Shown here: one piece after another, positions 15,989 to 23,081 of the stretch | How positions within the stretch are numbered: position 1 is the first letter of the stretch | Layout: each line of letters opens with the position of its first letter | Translations under genes and position numbers: made by a program | DNA from: an uncultured Lachnospiraceae bacterium | GTDB lineage: Bacteria > Bacillota > Clostridia > Lachnospirales > Lachnospiraceae | DNA length: 64,000 bases | Reading direction: 5' to 3' | Assembly (NCBI GenBank): GCA_934317005.1 | Contig: CAKREB010000010.1 | Coordinates: 54,336-118,335 of the forward strand | Notes under the pieces: generated by a model | Told to the model about the DNA's origin: nothing | What the model saw: the letters and a program-made list of their open reading frames with translations, nothing else | The model's database searches: none

Positions 15989-17008
15989 CTACGCTTTGAA
16001 TTTTGCAAGGACTACCTTAGATTCATTCGAAAGTACCGCAGTATAATGCTTATCAGCAGTAATAACCGTTGTCTTTTTCAGAATATCACGATCGTCCTCG
16101 ATCATAATGTCACGCTTCATATAATATGTCAGAGCTGCTTCGCTGACATCTACACCATCGGCATCGGGATCTTCGTTTGGATCTTCCGTATCCACAACTA
16201 CAATCGGGCAGGCATAGAACTCCGTATCAACCGCTTTGACCTTGTCGCCAACTGCCAGCTTATCAATGCAATTTGCTGTAATAGTTGCAAGATGCTTATT
16301 GGTTCCTGACTCTGCAGTTTCGTCTTTAACAATCGTAATTGTACCGGCATCGTTGTCCTTTTCGTATTTGACAACTTTAACCTTCTTAGATTTCACGACC
16401 TGGCAGCCTGCAATCTTTCCAATGGTTCCGTTCATGACTACGTCCAGTGGATATTTGTTCTTATCCATAAAGTCTGCATCCTTACGCAGAGTTGCTTCCT
16501 GATCCGGATGGATAAATAGAATCTTCTCCAATGCATCGTCAGATTCATCGCCAAACTTCGCATCTGCATCCACAATTCCATTGTAAGCAATCGCTTTCTC
16601 TGTACCATCATATACCAATTTTGCAGTACATAAGGCATCATAACCATCATTATCCATTTTTGCTGCAATCGACTTTGCAAGCTGATCCGTTGCATTACCT
16701 AACGGATCTCCATAACCGGAAAGTACAGATTCATCTGTAATCTCCACACCTTTACCGGCTTTCTTTACCGTTGCCTTTGTGGTAGATGCTGTCAGAACCG
16801 TGGTTCCCATAGCAACACCCTCGGCAATGTCTTCGGCATCCCCAATGTATGCATACTTTGGTACCGTGATCGTATCGCCAGGCTGACCAACTAAAGTTGT
16901 ATCAATATGGGCAATCGGTGTAAACTTAATCTTCTTTGGCAGAGTGGCTGACACCATATCTGCCATAACTTCAGGATCTACTAAATTTGCTAATTTCGTC
17001 ATTGGCAT
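15989..17008 (-). CDS. Major capsid protein, N4-gp56 family
   Basis: This 339-residue shell protein resembles the N4-gp56/HK97-fold capsid proteins of Clostridia phages. It starts MPMTKLANLVDPEVMADMVS, and includes PGDTITVPKYAYIGDAEDIA and KAGKGVEITDE (about residues 84-94). The segment LLFIHPDQ-like (KILFIHPDQEATLRKDADF) is a family hallmark. A Ser/Thr/Asp-rich insertion (about 215-280, DTEDPNEDPDADGVDV) may form a surface loop. GGAGG precedes the ATG. The scaffold gene lies directly upstream. Confidence 0.88.
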   Translation of the reverse strand: MPMTKLANLVDPEVMADMVSATLPKKIKFTPIAHIDTTLVGQPGDTITVPKYAYIGDAEDIAEGVAMGTTVLTASTTKATVKKAGKGVEITDESVLSGYGDPLGNATDQLAKSIAAKMDNDGYDALCTAKLVYDGTEKAIAYNGIVDADAKFGDESDDALEKILFIHPDQEATLRKDADFMDKNKYPLDVVMNGTIGKIAGCQVVKSKKVKVVKYEKDNDAGTITIVKDETAESGTNKHLATITANCIDKLAVGDKVKAVDTEFYACPIVVVDTEDPNEDPDADGVDVSEAALTYYMKRDIMIEDDRDILKKTTVITADKHYTAVLSNESKVVLAKFKA

Positions 17009-17036
17009 AATCTTTTACCTCCATAATCTCATGCAA

Positions 17037-17681
17037 TTATTTTACATATTCTTTGTACATTTCCGGGTATCTCTGCTTGAAAGCAACACGCTCGGAATAC
17101 TTCATCTTTCTAAACTGCTCTCTCGATACCGGGCAGTCATCATTTCCTGCCGGTGGTGTCGGCATGGACTTCATCCATTCTGCTTTCATTGCCTTATCTC
17201 TTGATTCCAAAAAGGTCTGCTGGATACTGAAAAGCTCATCCGTGTCATTATCACACTGTGCTTCTGCCGCCTTTGCAGCCAGATCCGCAGGATAACCAAG
17301 TGCAAGGAAATTCTTCTCAAACTTTGTAATTGTATTTTCACGAAGCAGCTTTTGGAACTGTTCCTCCCTCTCGGCTTCTTTCTCTGCCTTTTCCTGCAAA
17401 GCAATCTCCTCCGCAGTCTGCTTCTCACGCAACTGCTTTTTATAGCTTGCCGCTTCACTGGTTGCTCTATCACTTGCCTTTTTCAGTTTTGCATTCTGCA
17501 CTCTGAGCTGTGCCACCTGCTCCGCAAGACTGACATTATCATCATCGCCATCGGGATCACCTTTATCTGATCCTTCTCCCGGCTTGCCACCTGCTTCCGG
17601 TGTACCAGTATCTCCATCACCACCTGCTGGTGCTTCTGCAAATAACTGTAAATTCATTGGGATAAACTCTTTCTTTCTCAT
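17037..17681 (-). CDS. Capsid scaffolding protein (DUF4355-like)
   Basis: This 214-residue protein begins near MNLQLFAEAP, a start typical of head scaffolds, then a Gly/Asp-rich linker and a long coiled coil (about residues 50-130, SLAEQVAQLRVQNAKLKKAS). The C-terminal part is basic. It lies immediately before the major capsid gene. GAGGT precedes ATG 17681. Scaffolds of this type direct capsid assembly and leave or are degraded on maturation. Upstream lie a terminator-like hairpin and a 16-bp element that is also found before the portal gene. Confidence 0.85.
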   Translation of the reverse strand: MRKKEFIPMNLQLFAEAPAGGDGDTGTPEAGGKPGEGSDKGDPDGDDDNVSLAEQVAQLRVQNAKLKKASDRATSEAASYKKQLREKQTAEEIALQEKAEKEAEREEQFQKLLRENTITKFEKNFLALGYPADLAAKAAEAQCDNDTDELFSIQQTFLESRDKAMKAEWMKSMPTPPAGNDDCPVSREQFRKMKYSERVAFKQRYPEMYKEYVK

Positions 17682-17796
17682 ATCACTACCTCATTTCTGC
17701 GTTTTCAGATCTTCTCTGATCATAATTGCGTTTCTAATCTTCTCTGATTTTTCTATTGTCCGTGATACTTATACTGCGCTTTCTCTAGCGCACAAC

Positions 17797-17831
17797 AAAA
17801 AGACGCTTACCTCTGCTGTGGGATAAACGCC
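17797..17831 (-). terminator. Hairpin with U-run upstream of the scaffold gene
   Basis: On the minus strand GGCGTTTATCC (17831 to 17821) pairs with GGTAAGCGTC (17811 to 17802) and is followed by TTTTTG. It lies between the 16-bp element at 17892-17907 and the scaffold start, so it can act as attenuator or antitermination target. Confidence 0.65.
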
Positions 17832-17891
17832 TTTCATTAATCGTATTAAATTTTCGGATTTCTCCTTATATCAAATATAACATATGGGAAA

Positions 17892-17907
17892 TGTGAATTG
17901 TGTGAAA
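17892..17907 (-). promoter_or_regulatory. 16-bp shared element, copy 1 (upstream of scaffold)
   Basis: Minus strand TTTCACACAATTCACA is identical to the copy at 20950-20965. An extended -10-like TGTTATATT follows about 12 bp on. This is a candidate late promoter or operator. Confidence 0.5.
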
Positions 17908-17930
17908 GTCTGTTTTTGCCATACATATAT

Positions 17931-17959
17931 TTGACATCTGCTCCATATAATGATAGTAT
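17931..17959 (+). promoter_or_regulatory. Plus-strand promoter of a small RNA
   Basis: TTGACA at 17931-17936 and TAGTAT at 17954-17959 are separated by exactly 17 bp. It points against all surrounding phage genes, and no plus-strand gene follows. Confidence 0.7.
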
Positions 17960-17965
17960 ATCTAT

Positions 17966-18031
17966 AAGATATCTTTGAGGAGTGGATACCTTGCCCCCAT
18001 ATTTGGGCGAGGCCATCTACTCCTCTTTTTT
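17966..18031 (+). ncRNA. Candidate small RNA opposite the 3' end of the MuF-toxin gene
   Basis: The predicted transcript starts about 7 nt after the -10 box and ends in a long hairpin, GAGGAGTGGAT...ATCTACTCCTC (17977-18025), followed by six T. The last 15 nt overlap the stop region of the MuF-toxin gene on the other strand. The RNA would be about 66 nt, nearly all of it the hairpin. No reading frame with a ribosome site is seen. Expression is not shown. Confidence 0.5.
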
Positions 18032-19273
18032 ACTTCTTTTATAAATATTGAGAATATTTCCATCTTTAGATAAAATTATCTTGTCTATAAATTTTGTATG
18101 ACTTGAACGATATACATCTGTAATCTGTCCACGTATTTCTTCCACCGTCAACGGACATTTTGTAATATCAATAACAAAATTATTAGCCTGTCTTTTCTTC
18201 TTTGAAACCATATTATATATAACTGCTTTTCCCTGCCCTATAGGCTCCTTTATATCATACGGATCATTATTTATAAAAATATCTGGTGTTGATACTTTTT
18301 GCGGATACAACACTCTTGGAATCATTTTTACATTTGCACCAAGCAAATCTGCCAAACTCTGCGCAATTTTTCTTTCACTTTCTGAATAATCTAAAACTAC
18401 ATTTTTCCCATCTACCAAATATGTATTGCCTTCTTTTTCGTATTCCTCCTGATCACTAACTGTTCCCAACAGTTTTTTTCCAAGCTCCAAATACTCCTCT
18501 GTAACATCCACAAATAGTCTCTGCTCACCTTTGCCTTGATCTTTATCCTTTTTTACGTCATCGTTTAATATCTGCTTGCCATCCTGCAAATACTCCACCG
18601 AACACCGGCAGTTCACAATCTCTTCCAAACCTGCTCCCAGAGAATCATCTTTCGGGTACATCATCATATATTCCCCAACATGAAAAGGACGGTTGATATC
18701 TATGACCTGCCCATCTACATCCGCATGATCTGCCCTAACTCTTTCATCCTTGTATGACGTCCATCGTTTCTTGGTACAACCATTTTTTATAGCGGCATTA
18801 TATTCATCTCCATTCAGAATTGTATTTGCTTCATTCTCCGCTACATTGGTGGCTCGATCCATAGATACCGCATAGGGATCTCGTGGTTGATTTGCCTTAC
18901 TATCAGCCAATGATCCACCTTTTTGCCCCTTTAAGGTGGTATCTACAATACTGTCGCACACTTTTCGGATATATCGCTGCATTTTCTGATCCGGCTCTGT
19001 CACCTTTTTCACCGATGACAAATATCTCTTTTGAAATGCTTCTGACAGATAGTGATGATCCTGATTTCTCTTTGATAATGCGAATAAAAAAAGCACATCC
19101 GCCAGCAGTAAATTTGCTAAACGGACACGCTTTTCTTTCTCTTCCTCACTGATCTGCATATTTTCAAAATAATCATGAATCGGTATTTTCTTCCGGCTAA
19201 CTTTCTGTCGGTCATTCTTAGTTGTCTCTGTGGTTGAAAGTGTATTTAACTGATCAAATTTCATTAAGTCCAT
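18017..19273 (-). CDS. MuF minor head protein with C-terminal CdiA-like nuclease toxin domain
   Basis: The N-terminal part (about residues 1-230) is a phage MuF/SPP1 gp7-type head morphogenesis protein, ending in the family motifs KRWTSYKDERVRADHADVDG and EEIVNCRCSVEYL. After a linker, residues about 285-418 form a separate domain with STPDIFINNDPYDIKEP. This PD...D-x-K arrangement resembles CdiA C-terminal tRNase toxins of the PD-(D/E)xK fold. The DNA of this domain is visibly more AT-rich than that of the MuF part, as expected of an exchanged module. No immunity gene is evident downstream (335 bp without a frame). GGAGGG precedes ATG 19273. The toxin activity is inferred. Confidence 0.8.
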   Translation of the reverse strand: MDLMKFDQLNTLSTTETTKNDRQKVSRKKIPIHDYFENMQISEEEKEKRVRLANLLLADVLFLFALSKRNQDHHYLSEAFQKRYLSSVKKVTEPDQKMQRYIRKVCDSIVDTTLKGQKGGSLADSKANQPRDPYAVSMDRATNVAENEANTILNGDEYNAAIKNGCTKKRWTSYKDERVRADHADVDGQVIDINRPFHVGEYMMMYPKDDSLGAGLEEIVNCRCSVEYLQDGKQILNDDVKKDKDQGKGEQRLFVDVTEEYLELGKKLLGTVSDQEEYEKEGNTYLVDGKNVVLDYSESERKIAQSLADLLGANVKMIPRVLYPQKVSTPDIFINNDPYDIKEPIGQGKAVIYNMVSKKKRQANNFVIDITKCPLTVEEIRGQITDVYRSSHTKFIDKIILSKDGNILNIYKRSKKEE

Positions 19274-19289
19274 AGTTTATCCCTCCACT

Positions 19290-20831
19290 CTACGCATTGG
19301 CAAATGGAGTTGCCTGTGGTTGATCTGACATATCCGGCATGGTCTTTCCATCCATTGCAATCTGATCACCTGTTTTCCCACCTGTTGACGGATCTGTCTG
19401 TTCTGTTCCTTTCAACTTGCTTTCTAAAATTTTATTAACCATTTCTTCGCTATCCAAGACAAACTGCTGTGCATCGGTCGTAAAGCCTGCCAGCTCCGTT
19501 GCCTTGAGCAGATCTGCTCCATTCTGCACCAAAGTTGCCCAGGAATTGACTTTCGTTGCCAAATCATACGTCCTGTTTCGGTCAAATTTCGGCTCAATAT
19601 CTGCGAGTTTCAAATTTCGCACCTCTTCCGGCACATCCGGATCATTATTGAAAATCTCCAACATAATGCGAATACATTCTTTCTCTGACTTCTTAGTCAA
19701 CTGTGACTTTTTCAATGCAGAAAGCTCCGCTGCCTGCCATCCGTTTGATAAATTCATTGCAGATCCGGTAGAACCACCGCCCTGTTCCTGTCGTCCAGGT
19801 ACATTTGTCTTTTCATGAATACGATCAATAAAATTCTGTGTCAGCGTTTGGATTCCATCCTGAGACATCTCTTTCGACAAATATGCCATTTTCGGATCAT
19901 GACCATTGCCGGTAGACTTTGTTTCAATCAATGCCCCATTTCTTACGGTGGAATTACCATTTTCATCCTTTGGCAGTTCTGCATTATGTACCCACAACAA
20001 TGACTGCACACACTGTACAATATCATTCACTCTGTCCGATGTTACGATATTCAATGCATCAATCTCCGAAATCACACGCTCAAAGCATCCCATCCGGTCA
20101 TAATCATTGATATATTCCACAATGGGGATTGCCGCCGGTATGTTCTTTCTCCCATTTCCATTTGACACAAACCACTTCTTTCGTTTACTCTCACCTTTGA
20201 TTTTGGAAATGTTCTTTACCTCAAAATAGGTATCCTCTGTATAACAGCCATAGGTGGAGTTTCCATTCTGGTCTGTAATATATGACACGCCCATAATCGG
20301 CCTACGGTACACATCATTGGAATACACGATAAAAGTATTCATTGGATTTAGCGTCAGAATATCCACAACTGAACTTCCAAACCGATACTGGTCCGGCTTT
20401 GCCTTAATCAGCCGATATCCCACTCCACAGATTTCAATAAACCTTGCCAACTCCTGATCTGCAGATGGCTTGTTTTCCTCTTCCATCATCTCATTGAGCA
20501 TTGCAATACCAACATTATCCGCATCTTTATTATTCTCCCGGATTCCTTTATTTGCCCGCTGTACATATCGGATTGGTGAACCCCACTCATATCCCAGCTT
20601 AAATTCTGTAATCTCCGCAGCCATATTGTCCTTGACCTTGATGTTGACTTCTGGTCGGATCTCTTTGATTCGATTATCAATCGGCTGGAGACCTCGCTCA
20701 TAATCCAACAGAAATTTTATATCCGATCTATTCTGTTCGTGGATCACCAGTGCATCCCTGAGCACCTTCACCACGTTATCCCTTGTAATCTGCATCTCAT
20801 CTGTAAAGATCTGTTTTCTTCCAAACTGCAC
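19290..20831 (-). CDS. Phage portal protein, SPP1 gp6-like
   Basis: The 513-residue protein is an SPP1-type portal, the 12-mer at the DNA entry vertex. Recognisable segments are KVLRDALVIHEQNRSDIKFL, YERGLQPI, NPMNTFIVYSNDVYRRP and LVQNGADLLKATELAGFT. A longer frame starts at 20915 but runs through a terminator hairpin. GTG 20831 (VQFGRKQIF) has AAAGGTGG at good spacing and is chosen. The order portal-MuF-scaffold-capsid is standard. The large terminase gene should lie directly upstream; here a cargo block with the deaminase is inserted between the two. Confidence 0.9.
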   Translation of the reverse strand: MQFGRKQIFTDEMQITRDNVVKVLRDALVIHEQNRSDIKFLLDYERGLQPIDNRIKEIRPEVNIKVKDNMAAEITEFKLGYEWGSPIRYVQRANKGIRENNKDADNVGIAMLNEMMEEENKPSADQELARFIEICGVGYRLIKAKPDQYRFGSSVVDILTLNPMNTFIVYSNDVYRRPIMGVSYITDQNGNSTYGCYTEDTYFEVKNISKIKGESKRKKWFVSNGNGRKNIPAAIPIVEYINDYDRMGCFERVISEIDALNIVTSDRVNDIVQCVQSLLWVHNAELPKDENGNSTVRNGALIETKSTGNGHDPKMAYLSKEMSQDGIQTLTQNFIDRIHEKTNVPGRQEQGGGSTGSAMNLSNGWQAAELSALKKSQLTKKSEKECIRIMLEIFNNDPDVPEEVRNLKLADIEPKFDRNRTYDLATKVNSWATLVQNGADLLKATELAGFTTDAQQFVLDSEEMVNKILESKLKGTEQTDPSTGGKTGDQIAMDGKTMPDMSDQPQATPFANA

Positions 20832-20872
20832 GACAATCCACCTTTCTCTGCATTGCATTATGTAAATGCATA

Positions 20873-20909
20873 GAAAAAGAGCCACGGCGGTTTGTAGACC
20901 GTCTGGCTC
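20873..20909 (-). terminator. Terminator separating the cargo genes from the portal gene
   Basis: On the minus strand GAGCCA (20909 to 20904) pairs with TGGCTC (20884 to 20879), with an inner ACGGT...ACCG stem, followed by TTTTTCTA. It isolates the deaminase block from the head operon. Confidence 0.8.
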
Positions 20910-20949
20910 TCTCATACTGTTTCATACTATTAAATTAGCATTATTTGAG

Positions 20950-20965
20950 TGTGAATTGTGTGAAA
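20950..20965 (-). promoter_or_regulatory. 16-bp shared element, copy 2 (upstream of portal)
   Basis: This is an exact copy of TTTCACACAATTCACA at 17892-17907. An AT-rich stretch with TAATAG and TAGTAT follows, then the terminator hairpin and the portal gene. The layout parallels the region before the scaffold gene. Confidence 0.5.
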
Positions 20966-20995
20966 AGTCCTAAATATAGTATTTATTATACTAAC

Positions 20996-21199
20996 TTATT
21001 CTCCAAGTATTTCCACTAATGCTTTACAAATATTTTCTGCCACCTCTCTATCAAACTTTAATTTAGCCACATCCACTTCCTCTGTTACCACTTCACCATT
21101 TTCATCTATTATCGGCTCTACTTGAGTAAAATCAAACATAAATTCACTTTTATCTTCCCTATAACTCACCGAAAAACCATCTATATAATTTCTTATCAT
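20996..21199 (-). CDS. Small protein, DUF3467-like in outline, third gene of the cargo block
   Basis: This 67-residue protein starts MIRNYIDGFSVSYREDKSEF and has a beta-rich first half followed by a helix (REVAENICKALVEILGE). The pattern of a DF-x-Q-x-EP strand and a terminal Ala-rich helix recalls DUF3467 proteins, but this is only a resemblance. AGGAG precedes ATG 21199, which is preferred to the longer frame. It follows the zinc-ribbon gene by 14 bp and ends before a terminator, so it belongs to the deaminase transcription unit. Confidence 0.65.
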   Translation of the reverse strand: MIRNYIDGFSVSYREDKSEFMFDFTQVEPIIDENGEVVTEEVDVAKLKFDREVAENICKALVEILGE

Positions 21200-21213
21200 G
21201 TCATATCTCCTAT

Positions 21214-21444
21214 CTATCTTCCTGCCACAATATATTTTGTACAATTTTCCTTGCTATATGAAAATACTCTGCTTTCCATGTTTGTTACTATATGTCCCTT
21301 TGAATGAAACTCATAAACTGCTTTCTGTTTTTGAGTTTCATTTTTTAATATTCTCTGCATAGCTCCACACCCATTGCAAACATCAGCCTTAAAATACGGA
21401 TCATAATTCATTATCCCACCACATTTCTCACATAATTTAACCAT
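21214..21444 (-). CDS. Zinc-ribbon small protein, partner of the deaminase gene
   Basis: This 76-residue protein begins MVKLCEKCGGIMNYDPYF and carries two CxxC pairs (CEKC and CNGC) that form a rubredoxin-like zinc ribbon in the first 30 residues. The rest is basic and contains KNETQKQKAVYEFHSKGH. Its ATG overlaps the TAA of the deaminase gene (TAATG), so the two are translationally coupled. It is not a known partner of anti-phage deaminases. It might be an adaptor or a sensor; no evidence decides. Confidence 0.7.
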   Translation of the reverse strand: MVKLCEKCGGIMNYDPYFKADVCNGCGAMQRILKNETQKQKAVYEFHSKGHIVTNMESRVFSYSKENCTKYIVAGR

Positions 21445-22595
21445 TAATAAATTACCTCCATTAGTCTAAAATAAGCATTAAAAGTTACTCCCTCAAAAGG
21501 TTCCTGCTTTACATTTCCATCCGATAATATAGCCTTTGCTTCTTTCATCGGATACGGTTCAAAATATACTACCTTTTTAATTCCAACTTGTGTAATTTTA
21601 TTTGCACATAAATTACACGGATACGTCGATGTATACAACGTAGCTTCCTTTAATTCAGAAGATGAACCTGTCCTCGTAACATTTAATATCGCATTCTCTT
21701 CTGCATGCAATGCTCTGCAATAGTCTAATATCTTAAACCTTTTCTTAAACATTGTATACACACTATCCTGTTGTTGTTTATCCGAAAGTTCTGTTTCAAG
21801 GCCTTGTTTAAAATCTGTTTTAAGTCTATCCCTATAGCATGTTCCATATAAGCTTTTACATGTATCATTTAGTGCAGGCACCTCATTATATCCTGTACTA
21901 AATATGTTCCCATCTCTGCCTGCTATTGCAGCTCCAACTTTTCTTTTTAAGCATGAAGATCTCATACTAGCAGCATATGCTATTGCCATGTTCGTCTCAT
22001 TTGTTCCAGGACAAAATTTCTTTTTCTCTTCTATTAATTCTATATAATTTTTAATTTTATTATTTAACTCTTCATCATATTTGTTTCCAAGAACAATATT
22101 ATTGTTGTTCAAGATAACTATATCTGCATTTCTAAATGAATCAGTCACTCTCTGACCATAATCAAAATTTTCACTACTATCTCGTTTATCATCTTCATCA
22201 AACCCTCTTCTATCACTATTATATTTCTCTTTTGCTCTTTCCCATCTAAGATCCGCATCAGCAAAAACACCAAAAAGAAAAAATGTAGAAATCTTTCTTC
22301 TTAAAAATCTAATTTCTTCTGGATTTCTTATGCTATCTATAACATAATTTTTTCCAGCCTCTATCTTATCATAAACAAGTGTTGCTAAATAATCCGCCCC
22401 ATATTCTCTTCTGATTGCATCGCCAAAATCTTGTAATTTCTGTCTGTTAGACTCTGTATTTGGATTCTCCTTTTTAAATAAACTTCTTAATTCATCTGAT
22501 AATGATAAAACTTCATAATCATAAAACTCATGAATCTTCTTTGCAACTGTTGAACATCCACTAGCAAATGGTCCAACCAAACCTATCACGCACAT
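21444..22595 (-). CDS. P-loop kinase-like + dCMP/dCTP deaminase fusion (DCD/AvcD-type anti-phage protein)
   Basis: The protein (383 residues from ATG 22595) has two domains. The N-terminal one resembles a nucleotide kinase: a P-loop GPFASGCST (residues 8-16, with Cys in place of the usual Lys) and VIDSIRNPEE (85-94). The C-terminal one is a zinc deaminase: RKVGAAIAGRDGNIFSTGYNEVP (218-240 region), HAEE (His297, Glu299) and PCNLC (Cys327, Cys330). This order is that of anti-phage dCTP deaminases (DCD, AvcD), which deplete dCTP/dCMP during infection. The gene is AT-rich, inserted between large terminase and portal genes, starts 4 nt after the sigma-like gene and precedes two small partner genes and a terminator. 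An ordinary phage dCMP deaminase is the alternative. Confidence 0.82.
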   Translation of the reverse strand: MCVIGLVGPFASGCSTVAKKIHEFYDYEVLSLSDELRSLFKKENPNTESNRQKLQDFGDAIRREYGADYLATLVYDKIEAGKNYVIDSIRNPEEIRFLRRKISTFFLFGVFADADLRWERAKEKYNSDRRGFDEDDKRDSSENFDYGQRVTDSFRNADIVILNNNNIVLGNKYDEELNNKIKNYIELIEEKKKFCPGTNETNMAIAYAASMRSSCLKRKVGAAIAGRDGNIFSTGYNEVPALNDTCKSLYGTCYRDRLKTDFKQGLETELSDKQQQDSVYTMFKKRFKILDYCRALHAEENAILNVTRTGSSSELKEATLYTSTYPCNLCANKITQVGIKKVVYFEPYPMKEAKAILSDGNVKQEPFEGVTFNAYFRLMEVIY

Positions 22596-22599
22596 ACTA

Positions 22600-23070
22600 T
22601 CACCCACACTCTGTATTTTTCTTTTTTCTTATCCTACCATCACGCCCTCCAAAAGTCAAATACCGATCAACCACCTTCGATACTGTACTCCGATCCATAT
22701 ACAGCTTGTCAGCCACTTCCTGCTGTGTCATGCCGTCCCGGTAAAGATACTCGAAGATCAAGCGATCCCTGCTGTCAAAAATAGTCGTCAGGAAAATATC
22801 AACCTCCAACTGCAGTTTCTCCAGTTCAATCCGTTCGTTATGCAGTTTCACGATCAACTCATACTGCTTGTCTTTCCAGTATTTCCTGTCCTTAACTTCG
22901 CAGCCGGATACCATCACTGAAATTCTCTGATACGGAAACTGCTTATTGGATGACTGCACCTTTCCAAGATAGGCTTCCGGTGGATTATCTTTATAATGCT
23001 GCAGCTTCTCTTCGTCTTTACGGATCACTTCCGACAAAAATCTATACTGCTTCAAAATATCCTTCGTCAT
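22600..23070 (-). CDS. Phage sigma-like / late transcription regulator with C-terminal HTH
   Basis: This 156-residue protein has a helical N-terminus with an EEKLQHYKDNPPEAYLGKV stretch and a C-terminal helix-turn-helix of sigma region 4 type: RDRLIFEYLYRDGMTQQEVA then YMDRSTVSKVVDRYL. Such proteins (ArpU or sigma-like) drive late genes in Firmicute phages. AGGAGG at 8 nt supports ATG 23070. It lies between the terminase and cargo genes. It could recognise the 16-bp element found before the portal and scaffold genes. Confidence 0.75.
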   Translation of the reverse strand: MTKDILKQYRFLSEVIRKDEEKLQHYKDNPPEAYLGKVQSSNKQFPYQRISVMVSGCEVKDRKYWKDKQYELIVKLHNERIELEKLQLEVDIFLTTIFDSRDRLIFEYLYRDGMTQQEVADKLYMDRSTVSKVVDRYLTFGGRDGRIRKKKNTECG

Positions 23071-23081
23071 GTGCATTCCTC

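Noticed and set aside
20832..20915. Longer N-terminus of the portal protein (MREPDGLQTA...)
   Set aside because: The extension is the translated terminator hairpin; the GTG at 20831 has the ribosome site.
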